Source of the DNA: Anaeramoeba flamelloides
Lineage: Eukaryota > Metamonada > Anaeramoebidae
Assembly (NCBI GenBank): GCA_027625915.1
Contig: JANTQA010000021.1
Span: forward strand, 3,348,001-3,412,000
Length of the DNA stretch: 64,000 bases
Direction of reading: 5' to 3'
A program made the translations under genes and the position numbers. The stretch's first letter is position 1, and every line of letters begins with the position of its first letter. Under the pieces are notes generated by a model. That model ran no database searches, was not told the DNA's origin, and worked only from the letters and a program-made list of their open reading frames with translations. Shown here piece by piece: positions 45,772 through 56,315 of this stretch.

Positions 45772-48723
45772 TTAATCTACTTTAACACCAAGATCTTCTT
45801 TTTTAGAATTATTTTTTTTCGATTTGGAATTTCTGGAGCCAAGGAAATTTCTTTGTCTTTGTTGTTTACGTTTTTTCTTTATTAATTGTTCTTTTCGTAA
45901 AAGTGCATATTGTATTGGATTGATTGCACTACCCATTTGCACAATAACTTCTGGTTTTATTAATTCTTTAAACTGTGTTTCCGTATTCCATTCTCTACCT
46001 AGCGGCACTCTAATGCTAGATTCGTATTGCTCCCTTGAAGTGAAAGGGTGAGGAACTCTGCCAATTTTATATTTTGTTTTCTCTTTGAGTCTGCCTTCGT
46101 GTAAGATCACGTCTTTCAAATTCGAGTCTTTTCTATTCTTGAAGATTGTTTTCCTAATTTTAGCCTTTTTTTGGAGTTTGATTTTATTAATTCTCTGTTG
46201 TTTTTTATAATTCACTTTGACGCCTTTTCCTCCCCAATTTCCCCATCCTTGTAATCCAATTACACCCTTCATTTCTTCGTGCAATATCTTTTCTACTTTA
46301 TCATTAATCATCTCGTCCTTTTCCTTTCGGAATTCTTCTTCAAATATTGTATTTGGGAATGCTTTCTGGACGACTTTTTTTTGTGTTTTATCCATATTTT
46401 TTAAATTTAAATTTGACTCATCAGCCTTTTTAACATTTAAAAGCTGTTTTGGGTTGATCATATCTGTAATTTCGTTATTACTGCTATTTCTTCTCTTTTT
46501 TTTTTGATTTTGCTTGATTTCTTTTTGATTAGATCCTCTCATCCATGGATTTTTTGAATCATCGATTTGTTTTCTTTTTTTCCTTTTATTGTTTGGTTTG
46601 TTGTTTTTTTTACTTGCATTATTCTTTTTCGTTGTGTTCTTTTCCTTTTTATCTTTCTTTCCCTTTCCATTAACAATTTTCTTTCCATTTTCCTCCTTTT
46701 CATTTTTTTTTCCTTTTCCTTTTCCTTTTCCTTTTTCTTTTCCTTTTCCCTTTTCTTTTCCTTTTTCTTTTTCTTTTCCTTTTCCTTTTCCTTTTTCTTT
46801 TCCTTTTCTTTTTCCCTTACCTTTTACATTTTTTTGATCTTTCTCATCATTTTTCTCGTTTTTTTTATTTTTTGTATTCCATTCCTCAATTTGTTCATCT
46901 TCTTTGTCAAAAGGTGCAACTTCAAATAATGAGGAATTTTCCATTTCGATATTTATTGGCTGATCTGAATTATTTGATTTCTTTTTTTTTGGATCATTTT
47001 TTTTGTTCTCCTTTTCTTCTTCATCTAAATTACTCTTTAAAAGTTTTTTTTTTTTTTTGTTTTTCTTTTGAAAGGCTTTTGGTTTTTTTTTATTAAATCC
47101 AAAAGTTCTTCTCCCTATTATTTCTTCTTCGTCTTTTTCATTTTCCTTTTTCTTGCTGCCTTCCTCTCCGCTATCTTCCTCCCCATCTTCGCTTTCTTCT
47201 TGATAATCGTCTTTGTTTTTATCTTTATTCTTATTGATTGCATTTTGCATAAATTTTAAGCTAAACAATCCTTTTTTATCTTTGCTATTTAATTTCTTTT
47301 GCCAAAGCCCAATGTCCTTTTCATTTCCATTTTTCTTCTTATTTTCATCTTCATCATCATCGCCATCTTCATCTGATTTGCTGTAATCTGAAGATTCGTC
47401 ATCACTATTGACAGATTTAATTTTTTTTAATAATTGCTCTCCCATTTTCAGTTGTTGTAAAATGGCGTCACGGGTTTGCTTATCTTTAACTCCCCTTTTC
47501 AATGCTCTTTTTGTCCATTTTGATGTATTTTTATGTCTTAAGGTTACTCGCTCAATTGCTCTTTTCCTTTCGGCCAACTCAATTCTGCTTCTCGCCTCCT
47601 CTGGATCGATCATGGCAATTTCATCCAAAGTCAAAGCAGATTTTTCCTTTTCTTTCCTTAACAACTTTCGGAATTTTTTTGATTTGATCCTTTTACGTCT
47701 TCGTGCCTTCTTTTCTTCTTCAAACATTAAAGACCTGATCTTGGCCAATTCTTTTCTCCTTTCCCAGACTTCTTCGACAGAAATCTTGTTTTTTTTTAAT
47801 TTGAGGTTTTCTTCCTGGGTTGTTTGCTTTTCATCTTCAACTTTGGCATTCTTTAAGATTTCGTCAATTTCCATTTCCATTTCGGTTCTTGAAGAAAACT
47901 CTTTGACGAGCTTTGTTGTTGTCGGAAGTGCTGAAGTGGGCTTCTCTAATGGGTAGACCATTGTTTTTTTTTGCCTGTTCTCTTGGACAATATCCTGCCA
48001 CTTTGAAATTGCCTCTTTAGTTTGTTCATACCCCACCTTCCTTGTTATCCTCATTTGCGCGGGTTCAGATAAGGGGACATTTATGGGGTTGTTGTTTTTT
48101 TTTTTTTTTGACCCTTTTTGTTTCTCATCGTCGCGCTTTAAATTCCTTTTCAATTCACCAAATTGTTCTCCTTCAATGGAGTCGAGGAGTGAATTTAAAG
48201 AGACAGTGGATCGGATCGGTGCAGAATATTCTCCTTCATTGGACGTTTCGGTCTTGACAGTTCCCCTTTTTGTGATTTTCTTTTTGCCGTCTTTCAGAAA
48301 CTTGTCTCCTTTTTGGCTAACAGATCCGACAATATTGAGCAAATTGTCATGTCTTTTTTTTTGTTTTCGTGGATTTTCATAGCCTTCGGATTCGCTTGAA
48401 TCGGAATCGCTAACTTCTGTGAAATTATTAATACCAACAACTTTTTGGCTTGTTACTTTCTTTTTCTTTTTGTTTTTGTTTTTCTTTTTTTTTATTTCTT
48501 CTTCACTTTCACTTTCTTCTTCGCTTTCGCTTTGGCTTTCGCTATTTGAAGAATTTGATAACTGGTTTTTTTTTTTATTTTTTTGATTAGTAGGTTTATA
48601 CTTTGTGATCTCTTCATCTTCGCTTGATCCAAAAGCTAGTGACTCGTCAATTGAAGAATCAGAAAAATCAGATGGTAGTTCGTAAGTTTCTAAATTGATC
48701 TTTGGAATTCTAGACTTGCTCAT
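45772..48723 (-). CDS. UTP14: UTP14, small-subunit processome protein
   Basis: 983 residues in one exon. Utp14 is a U3 snoRNP-associated protein needed for 18S rRNA processing; it binds and activates the Dhr1-type helicase in the nucleolus. Family features in order are: an acidic Ser/Glu N-terminus; QMRITRKVGYEQTKEAISKW (223-242); a central block with IKSKKFRKLLRKEKEK (346-361), like the KIKSKkYrkl.rKek core; ERVTLRHKNTSKWTKR (390-405); KNPWM (725-729); and the C-terminal WGNWGG (827-832), KYKIGRVPHPFTSREQYE (884-901) and PLGREWNTETQF. Residues about 633-690 are a (KGKEKGKGK)n tract encoded by a CTTTTC minisatellite, far longer than usual here. Such basic/acidic expansions are tolerated in nucleolar proteins. 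The start ATG has an A-rich context. Confidence 0.95.
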   Translation of the reverse strand: MSKSRIPKINLETYELPSDFSDSSIDESLAFGSSEDEEITKYKPTNQKNKKKNQLSNSSNSESQSESEEESESEEEIKKKKNKNKKKKKVTSQKVVGINNFTEVSDSDSSESEGYENPRKQKKRHDNLLNIVGSVSQKGDKFLKDGKKKITKRGTVKTETSNEGEYSAPIRSTVSLNSLLDSIEGEQFGELKRNLKRDDEKQKGSKKKKNNNPINVPLSEPAQMRITRKVGYEQTKEAISKWQDIVQENRQKKTMVYPLEKPTSALPTTTKLVKEFSSRTEMEMEIDEILKNAKVEDEKQTTQEENLKLKKNKISVEEVWERRKELAKIRSLMFEEEKKARRRKRIKSKKFRKLLRKEKEKSALTLDEIAMIDPEEARSRIELAERKRAIERVTLRHKNTSKWTKRALKRGVKDKQTRDAILQQLKMGEQLLKKIKSVNSDDESSDYSKSDEDGDDDEDENKKKNGNEKDIGLWQKKLNSKDKKGLFSLKFMQNAINKNKDKNKDDYQEESEDGEEDSGEEGSKKKENEKDEEEIIGRRTFGFNKKKPKAFQKKNKKKKKLLKSNLDEEEKENKKNDPKKKKSNNSDQPINIEMENSSLFEVAPFDKEDEQIEEWNTKNKKNEKNDEKDQKNVKGKGKRKGKEKGKGKGKEKEKGKEKGKGKEKGKGKGKGKKNEKEENGKKIVNGKGKKDKKEKNTTKKNNASKKNNKPNNKRKKRKQIDDSKNPWMRGSNQKEIKQNQKKKRRNSSNNEITDMINPKQLLNVKKADESNLNLKNMDKTQKKVVQKAFPNTIFEEEFRKEKDEMINDKVEKILHEEMKGVIGLQGWGNWGGKGVKVNYKKQQRINKIKLQKKAKIRKTIFKNRKDSNLKDVILHEGRLKEKTKYKIGRVPHPFTSREQYESSIRVPLGREWNTETQFKELIKPEVIVQMGSAINPIQYALLRKEQLIKKKRKQQRQRNFLGSRNSKSKKNNSKKEDLGVKVD
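46675..46830 (-). repeat. Coding minisatellite in UTP14
   Basis: A CTTTTC-type hexamer array (GAAAAG/GGAAAA on the coding strand) encoding Lys-Gly-Lys-Glu units. It keeps the frame, so changes in repeat number alter the linker length without breaking the protein. Confidence 0.8.
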
Positions 48724-51642
48724 AGGAAATATTTTTAATTACAAAAGAATCAAAAAAAAAAAAAAAAAAATTGGTTATTTATAATTTGAAAAAAATAAAT
48801 TTATTTATTTTCTTTGTTGTGTAATTACCTTTGAAAAAGTAAATTGGAACTTGGAATATTCCCTTTGAAAGGGTCTTTAATTGTTTCTTGACACCAATTG
48901 TAATGAAATTTCAAAAAACTCTTTTATTTTGGAACTATGTTAAAATACTTTTTTCTTCAAAATTATTCTTAATCACGTAATCAAAAGAAGATTAAAATTT
49001 TTGATTTTTTGATCCTAAATATCAATCCATCTTTTTTTCAATACAAAACTACCAAAAAAAATGTATATTTTTGTTTGTAGATCACTATACTCAAGATTAA
49101 ACAATTTAATTATTAATTTAAGAAAAGAATTTTTATTGCTTATTTTTTGATTTCTATTAATTGATAAGTAATTAAGTACTTGACCCTTTTCTTTCATATA
49201 ATTTGACCCTTTGACTTTTAAGTAACTAGGTGTAATGTTGAATAGGAAAAAAATACCATATTTCTCTTACCTTAAATCGCTTTGATATTTTGCATTGTAT
49301 TTTAATAAAACTTTTACAGAGGTGTGTTTTTATTTTTATTTTGTGTACCTAATTCTGTGTTAATCAAATCAATTCTCGACTTTCGAAAAAAACAAAAACA
49401 TAAAGGATCATAATTTGTACTTTAAGGTTGTAACATCTATAATCAAATTTTCTGACAACCAAGTTACTTTATGATTTAATGTTGTTTGTTTTTGTTTTAT
49501 ATTGTATGTATTACTCATAAAAAAAACTCTTTAATATTATTGATCCTATAATGGGTTGATTTTTTTCAAATGTTTAGAATTAAAAATTGTTATATTTTGA
49601 AAAAATTATTTTAAATACTTTTCAAAATCTGAAAAAAGAAACCAAAATATGAGTATTCACATATTATCAAAATTAGTATTTAGAACTTGCAAATGAAAGT
49701 AATTTTTTCTAATGTTGATAATTCCCAAGATTCCACCAATAATTAATTTTTTTAAATATAAAGACATTTATTTTCTCGAAACTAAAGACCTATTTAAAAT
49801 TTTTATCAGATTAAAATTGAATTTTTGAAAAAAATTAATCTATTTTATATATTCTTTAAGAAATTATTATTTTATATTTATTAGTTAATGAAATCTTAAA
49901 AATTATATTTCATTTACAGAACTTATAAAAGAAAATAAATATAAATAATATCAATAAAGACTAAAAAAATGTATTGAATACTGTGTTTTTGATTCAATAA
50001 ATTCAAAAAATAATAGTGTATTTGTTAAAATTTCATTCATTTTTATTGTCCGATTAAATGTTCAATACTATTAACCAATTTTATCTCTCTCTCTTTTTCT
50101 ATGTAAAAGAACTTGATTCTAATAGAATAGTTAGCATTCGAATAAATAGTTGAACTGAATCATCTATTGAGCATTTCAAAAAATTATATTAAAACACAAA
50201 ACTAAAAATTGAAAAAATGATTATTCATTCAAAATTAAAATTAAAATCATTTTAACAATTTAACTGAAAGGTAATTTGTTGTTCTTTTCACCACTTTAAC
50301 ACAGATAATTCTTTTATATAAAATTAATGTTCCTTTGAATGTATTTTCACACCCTTATTGAACTTTTAAAAATCTATAAAAAAATGAATATACCAATAAC
50401 TATACAAATCCCATATTAATAATTAATTAAATCCCATTCTAAAAAATTTGGACTCATCCAAAATCAAAAATAGGCAAAAAAAACACACACTTTATTGTAT
50501 TTTTCCAAACGTAATACAAAAAAAAACATTTAAGTTAAGCAGTGTTAAAGTTTTTATAAGTAATCATTTTAATCTAAATAAAAGAAAAAAAATATAAAAC
50601 TCAAAAATAAAAATTGGTCTGTCAAAATAATGAAATGAGTGATAACAAAAAATGAATTGGTTTATGTGTTAAAATTTCATCAACAATTATTGATCGATCA
50701 AATGGTAAGATACCATCTATAAATTATATGTTATTTTTAAATTTAACAAACTCAACATAAACCTTCTATCAACCATTGAAAAAAAAATTCCAGATCTAAC
50801 AAAACAGATTACGTAACTCGAAAAAAAGGAAACGAAAAAAAAATAAATAAAAAACTAAAAATGAAATATTTTGTAAATAAAAATTATTTTAAAATTTGAA
50901 TTTAAAGTGTGGTAATGTTATTTTTTCAACTATTTAAACTGTGTCCAAAATTTTGCAATATAGTTTTGATTCTTTTTTTTTTTTGAAAAAAATATTAAAA
51001 AAAATATCTTACAGGACTTGTATTGTTTCTATTTTATTTCAATATAATTAAATAATTTTGAAATTTTTATCTTATTGTTACAAATACTTTTTTTTTATTA
51101 TATAAATACACTTGTTTTCTGTAGATCCGAGTACAATTGACAAAATCTATTATTTAATTAAGTATCAGTACTTTTAAGGTTGAAATTTAAAGGCAATTTG
51201 ATTTTGTTAGATTCATGTTGTTAGATTTTGTAAATTCTCTCAAGATCAAAATTATCAAGGTCTTCTGAGTGATTTCATAACATTAGTACCTCAATAAAAC
51301 ACGAAAAAGGAAAAAAATAAAAACGCAATGACACCAGACAACTTAAAAAAGGAAAAAGAATAACAAAGATAATTACTATTTATTTAAAAATTAAAAAACA
51401 TTTCGGAAAACGAATGAAACTAAAAATAATGATTAAGAGTTTTTTAAATATATATATATATATAAAATATATATTCTAATTTTCAATTTATAACATTATA
51501 ATTTGGGTGTATAGTATACACACACATACTAGCACACTCACAAATATATTACGAATATACATTTTAAACATGAATACAAGATGTAATTTTTGCAAATTTT
51601 CATTTTGTATCCACATATTCGACTTATTTTTGAAATAATGTT
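48724..51642. other. Intergenic, A/T-rich, with an old repeat
   Basis: The long spacer between UTP14 and the transporter. About 50620-50980 is the second copy of repeat R5; a TA run lies near 51450-51475 and CA dinucleotides near 51520-51540. The minus frame at 49015-49197 is not supported. Confidence 0.5.
50620..50980 (+). repeat. Old dispersed repeat R5, copy 2
   Basis: Second copy of 32900-33270, with ATTGATCGATCAAATGGTAA as the best-conserved block. Confidence 0.6.
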
Positions 51643-53262
51643 TTAATCAAGTTCTGCTTCTGGTTCTGGTTTTGATTCTGATTCTGATTTTGATTCCGAT
51701 TCTGATTTTGATTTTGACCCTGATCCTGATTCTGAGCCTGTTTCAGATTGTAAATCCAAATGCAATTCAGAGTCTGTTTTTCTTTCCGAATCTGAATTTA
51801 ACAAAACACTTTGATCGTCATTTTGATTGGAATTATTGGATATCAATTTATAATTATCAATCGAGGAAAGGGAATTTCTTAATAAATAAGCTGCCAACGC
51901 GCAAAGAAGATAAAGTATTGCTAATAAGATAAATACCAACTGAGGGAAATTAAAAGATTGGAAGGCGCTAAATAATGATCCGCCAAGTAGGGGGCCTAAA
52001 GAACGGAAAACGGATCCAATAGACGAGCCCGAGCCTAATATTAAGCCCTGCCTTTGCTTCCCCGCTGCTGTTGAAATTAGGGTATTAAGGTTGGGCAGCA
52101 AAGAAAGAAATCCGACGGTGATCGGAATAAAAATTACGATGAGCAAGAGCCAAGTAAAGAAATTTTTTTGATAATTGTCACCAAACTTTGGGATATACAA
52201 AACGGTTGAGGCAAACAAAAGTGCGCCGATGGAAATTGGTATCCCGCCAAGGAATGCATAGGAGCGTATTACTCCAATTTTTTTAAAGGCCTTTTTGGCA
52301 AATGCCAATTGATAAACCAAAGCCCAAAAGGCAAAGATTACAAACACAAAGCCAATGGTTCTTGGTTGGAAACCGAGGCCATTTTTTTTTGTGTTTAAAG
52401 CGCCATACAAAAGAATTGCATTAAAGAACCAACCATTTAAAAAGTTATTTGCCCAATAAAGGAAATACAATTTGATTAAGGTGCGATCCTTTAAGATCTC
52501 TTTAATGCCTATCTTTAATCGCTTCCAGATAATTTTTGTCTTTGTGCTTGTCATCAATAAGGATTCTTCATGTGTCGCACCGTTATTCGAATTTTTGCTC
52601 GAGAGCAATTTTTTAAAGCCAATTGATCTCCATTTGTTTGTCTCCTTGTAAAAGATTGCAACAACAACAGACCCAAGGAGGCCGATGATGCTGCCGACAA
52701 AGCAAGGCAAAAAATATGGGTTGGATCTGAGATCAATAGAGCCCAGAGACTTGCCCCAGGTGAGTGACGTCAGCAGAGAGCCCAGCCCCCTTCCTAACGC
52801 AGTGGTCGCACCCAAAAACCCGAACAGCCGAGGGCGGTGAACCATGTTCTCCCCTTGCGTCAAATCGCCCATGATGGCGTCTGTGAGGACGGACGTTGCA
52901 TTGATTAGCCCGCTGACTAATTGCACAACGACAGAGAAGGTGTAGGAGAAGGCAAACCCAAATAAAAAAATGCAAACAGCAGAACTGAAAAGTGAAAGAA
53001 CCAATAACAACTTGCGTCCAAGCAGATCCGAAACGTGGCCCAGATAGAACCCTCCAAAGAGTTGTGTGATTTCAAAGCTGCTCTGTAAAATGCCCGTGTA
53101 CACACCGAGCACATCAGGTGAGATTTTGTATCTTTCTTTTAACATTGATGGGATGAATGGGTTGATTAATAAGTTTGGAATCATATTCGACAAGACTGCA
53201 AAATAGACCAACAACGGTTTTTTCCATGGGAAAGGATCATTTTTTTTTGCTTGTTTAGACAT
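51643..53262 (-). CDS. Major facilitator superfamily transporter (DHA1-like)
   Basis: 539 residues with twelve predictable membrane spans in two halves (about 15-210 and 265-470), joined by a basic cytosolic loop. GHVSDLLGRK (75-84) is the MFS motif A between spans 2 and 3. The C-half stretch AAGKQRQGLILGSGSSIG then SVFRSLGPLLGGSLFS matches the drug:H+ antiporter/zinc-induced-facilitator type. It probably moves a small organic solute or metal chelate against a proton gradient; the substrate cannot be read from sequence. The tail (about 480-539) is Ser/Glu/Lys-repetitive (KSESESKSESESKPEPE) and acidic, unusual for the family. Base composition of the N-half is notably GC-rich compared with neighbours, consistent with strong codon constraint or later acquisition. 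Confidence 0.92.
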   Translation of the reverse strand: MSKQAKKNDPFPWKKPLLVYFAVLSNMIPNLLINPFIPSMLKERYKISPDVLGVYTGILQSSFEITQLFGGFYLGHVSDLLGRKLLLVLSLFSSAVCIFLFGFAFSYTFSVVVQLVSGLINATSVLTDAIMGDLTQGENMVHRPRLFGFLGATTALGRGLGSLLTSLTWGKSLGSIDLRSNPYFLPCFVGSIIGLLGSVVVAIFYKETNKWRSIGFKKLLSSKNSNNGATHEESLLMTSTKTKIIWKRLKIGIKEILKDRTLIKLYFLYWANNFLNGWFFNAILLYGALNTKKNGLGFQPRTIGFVFVIFAFWALVYQLAFAKKAFKKIGVIRSYAFLGGIPISIGALLFASTVLYIPKFGDNYQKNFFTWLLLIVIFIPITVGFLSLLPNLNTLISTAAGKQRQGLILGSGSSIGSVFRSLGPLLGGSLFSAFQSFNFPQLVFILLAILYLLCALAAYLLRNSLSSIDNYKLISNNSNQNDDQSVLLNSDSERKTDSELHLDLQSETGSESGSGSKSKSESESKSESESKPEPEAELD

Positions 53263-54137
53263 AATTGAAATTATTAGTCCTGTTTTTTTTGGAAAAAAAT
53301 GAAAATTTTGAGATTTTTATGATATGGTTAAATAAACCTGAAAAACCCTTATTATTGGAATTTTTGTTCTCCACCGACAAATAAATTTTAATTTTTAAAG
53401 AAAGAAAAGGTGAAAATTTTGATAAAAGAAAGCAAAATATAAAATTTGTACTTTTGTTCGTCCATCACTTTCCACAATTGTCAACAATTCATAAGAACTT
53501 TTTTTCACTTGAAATACTATCAATTTAGACTAGACTCGGTATTCCTTTTAATTCTATCAAATAAGTTACTTTTCAAATCAAACTTTTGGGAGAAGTCTTA
53601 TTGTTTGAAATATTGCCAAAAAAAGTTTAAACTTTTAAATCTAATAAAAAAATTTGTTTCTCAAGAGATTGAAGTTATCGATATTTTCTTGTGCACTGTG
53701 AATTTTCAATAAAAAAATGATCATTTGTGAGTTATTTTATTGAAAAATACTTACTCATGTTTGGAATCGCTTTAAGTTAATTCAGTAAAGATTAAATTAA
53801 GTTACTTGTTATTGTTTCTGAAATTTGGAACATATGGTGGGGCTTTTCGGATTTTATTATCATTTTTTTTTGTTTCAACAAACAAGTAAAAGTAATTTCG
53901 AATTGTTAGTATTAGGAAAAAAGTGAATAAACTTTAAAAGTTAACAACTTATATTATCAAGTCCCAAATTAAAAAAAATGATCCTTCTACAAAATTTTTT
54001 ACAAACTTGGAGGTACAAGGAAAATTAAAAGAGTGGCCAAACAGTAACATTCAAAAATATATAAAATCAAGAAATCTTGAAATTTTCAGATATCACAATG
54101 ATAATCTATTAAATTATGTGTATCAATAAAATTTTTG
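53263..54137. other. Intergenic, A/T-rich
   Basis: The upstream flank of the transporter gene. The plus frame at 53446-53712 has no family features and is left out. Confidence 0.4.
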
Positions 54138-54333
54138 CAGTCAGTTCCATTTTTAAGATACAAACTTTCAACAAAATTTAAAGCACAGAAAAATCTCAAA
54201 TTTAAACTCATAATTTGGAATTTTTTTTTTTACCAAATATTTTATTCGAATTTGAATTTTTTTACCTTAATTTGAGATTTTTCTATACCTTAAATTCCGT
54301 TCAAAGTTCGTGTCTTAAAAGTCGAACTGATGG
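54138..54333 (+). mobile_element. 195-bp TA-MITE, copy 4
   Basis: 196 bp, starting CAGTCAGTTCCATTTTTAAG; the right end is eroded (CTGATGG for CTGACTG). It is flanked by TG on the left and TA on the right. Arms contain ACAAACTTTCAACAAAATTTA and AATCTCAAATT, as in the family. Confidence 0.8.
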
Positions 54334-54620
54334 TATGAAAAGTAAAATTGTAAAATTTTCTGTTAAACTCGTATAAAGACAATTTAAATCTTGATAACTT
54401 TTCAAAAGGGAGAATTTAATTAAAGAATTAGAATTTTACTATTTGATTGATTTCGGGGGATCTTTTTCTAATCATATTCATGGTTATTTGATAATATTTG
54501 ATTTTAGAACAGGAAAGTTTTTTATATATATTATTTTAATAGGTATGGTTTTTATTTCCTTTTATTTTTTGTTAGTTGTTTTTAAATTTTAATTTTTGTT
54601 TTGATTTGGAAATCGATATA

Positions 54621-56191
54621 AACCCCCTCTCAAAATCATTGGCCCAATAAAAATCAAATTTTTAAGAAAAATATTTTTAATAATTGAAGTTATCTATTAT
54701 AATATAAAATTTTCGATTTTAATATTCAGTTCTATACCCAAGAGTTATTTATTTTTCATCTAAAAATAAAAAGAAAAAAAAAGAAAAAAAAAACTGTTCA
54801 AAAAAATTGTGCCATCTAAACTCAATTCCAAAAAATGGGACACAAAAAAAAAAAATACATTAATAAAAATATACTCCAAAATACAAGATACATAAAAATT
54901 AAAATAATAAAAGACCCGAAAATATTTAATTAATACTATTTATATATTTTATAGTAAATATAAAATTTAATTCAAAAAATAAAAAAGAAAAAATAAAAAA
55001 AATTGTTCCTCTATTTTTGGAACACGGTTACCAAAAAAACCATTTTTATTGAAAGAAAAATTAATAAAAACTATTAATAGATTCTGCTTGTCTTTTGATA
55101 ACTAAATCTATCCTTATATCTAGAGTTTTACAATTTTCTAAGGTTTCCCAACTCAAAGTATTTCCTACATTAGTGAAAATTTTAATAAATTCTTCTTCGT
55201 TTTTTGGATTACAATTTTTCAGTTTAGTATCCATAAATTCCCAATTGGATTTAAATCTGGGGAATTGGGGGTAAAGGTTCCATAACATTACATCCCCGAT
55301 TTAAGTAAGTTTGAGTTTTTTTTTTGAAGTATGTGGACACGCTCCATCCTTTTGGAAAATCCATTTCAACTCACCATATTCTGAATTGGTGAGTTGAATT
55401 ACATTTGATTTTTTGAAAATATCATTAATAATACATTCAGTATTCACATTTCCATTAATGGTAATAAGGTCTGTTTGTAGGCCATGCACACTAGCACACC
55501 ATATCATGATTTTTTTCAAAAAAATTTTTTCTTGATAAAAAAAGAATCTTTTTACATTTTTGAGAGAAGAAAAAAATTTTTTCTTGTGATCAGAATGAAA
55601 ACTTTTAAATTTCATTTTAAAGTGATTTTGAGATTTTCAAAAAGTTTTGTCAAAAATTTTAATTTTTTTTTTATTTGAAAAAAAAGAATACAAAAAAAAT
55701 CAAAAAAATTATTGAAAACCAAAAATCAAAAAATAATGAAAAAAAATGACAAATAATTAACTTTAAAATTATTTCTATGGATTGTTAATATCTAATGTTT
55801 CTATTTAAGAGTCAAATATCACTTTTCTTGGAATTAAATTGATTTTGAATGTGTGCCCCAATTTTTGGAATTGAGTTTATTTTGAAAGAAGTATTACATA
55901 AAAAATAGAAAAATTAAAAAATTAATAAAACCCATTTATCGATTCTCCTTCTATTGGAATAACTAAATCTAATCTCTTTTTCATATTTGAAACCAATTTT
56001 TTCATTAATTCATCAGTTAGTTCTTTCCAATTTTTCATTTTCATTTCCCATTTTAACAAAGCACTGTCAGTAAAATAAAATAGAGAAAAAATGATTTATT
56101 TGTAAACTTTTCATAGTTAGAGGAAAAACTTCAAAACTATAAAAAATAAATTCCAAATTCAAACATAAGATGGACCATTTATTATGAAATT
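54621..56191 (-). mobile_element. ~500-bp Tc1-like deletion derivative, copy 2, interrupted
   Basis: Second copy of 39199-39699, on the opposite strand. Its 5' part (55880-56191) encodes the same transposase C-terminus (WKELTDELMKKLVSNMKKR then LDLVIPIEGESING). Its 3' part (54621-54816) matches 39520-39699. The two are separated by Tc1-like copy A, inserted at a TA. Removing that insert leaves about 510 bp, the same as copy 1. The outer ends are more eroded than copy 1 (TG instead of TA at the 5' end). Confidence 0.75.
54819..55877 (-). mobile_element. Tc1-like element, copy A (1.06 kb, nested)
   Basis: Terminal repeats AACTCAATTCCAAAAAATGG and, inverted, AACTCAATTCCAAAAATTGG; TA at 54817-54818 and 55878-55879. 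On the minus strand, transposase remnants follow the Tc1 order. SFHSDHKKKFF surrounds the first catalytic Asp. MIWCASVHG follows it. FQKDGACPHTS holds the second Asp. PDLNPIGNLW occupies the third site, where Gly replaces the usual Glu. The end reads LVIKRQAESINSFY. Frames change between these parts. The N-terminal helix-turn-helix is absent and the element is shorter than a full Tc1, so it is an inactive deletion derivative. It lies inside the older derivative 54621-56191. Confidence 0.88.
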
Positions 56192-56315
56192 CAGTTTTTT
56201 TTTTAGAACAAAAATAAGAATTAAAAAGGCTTAGGCCATTAATTTTTACAGAATTAAAAAGTTTTCGTAAAATATTTAATTTTTCTCTATACTTTTGTAT
56301 TCTGGAAAAGAACTA
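56192..56315. other. Spacer between the nested element and copy B
   Basis: 124 bp of A/T-rich sequence ending in a TA (56314-56315). Its text near 56230-56310 loosely resembles 57400-57500 on the far side of copy B. Confidence 0.4.

Noticed and set aside
46675-46830. Regular hexamer array as a CRISPR or satellite array
   Set aside because: No spacers; it is an in-frame coding minisatellite of UTP14.
45824-48382. Long plus-strand open frames opposite UTP14 (up to 182 codons)
   Set aside because: They are antisense shadows of the Lys/Glu/Ser-rich UTP14 frame and consist of Phe/Leu/Ser-rich translations of the complementary codons.
52554-53114. Three minus-strand frames inside the transporter gene
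   Set aside because: They overlap the well-supported MFS frame on the same strand and lack domain features.
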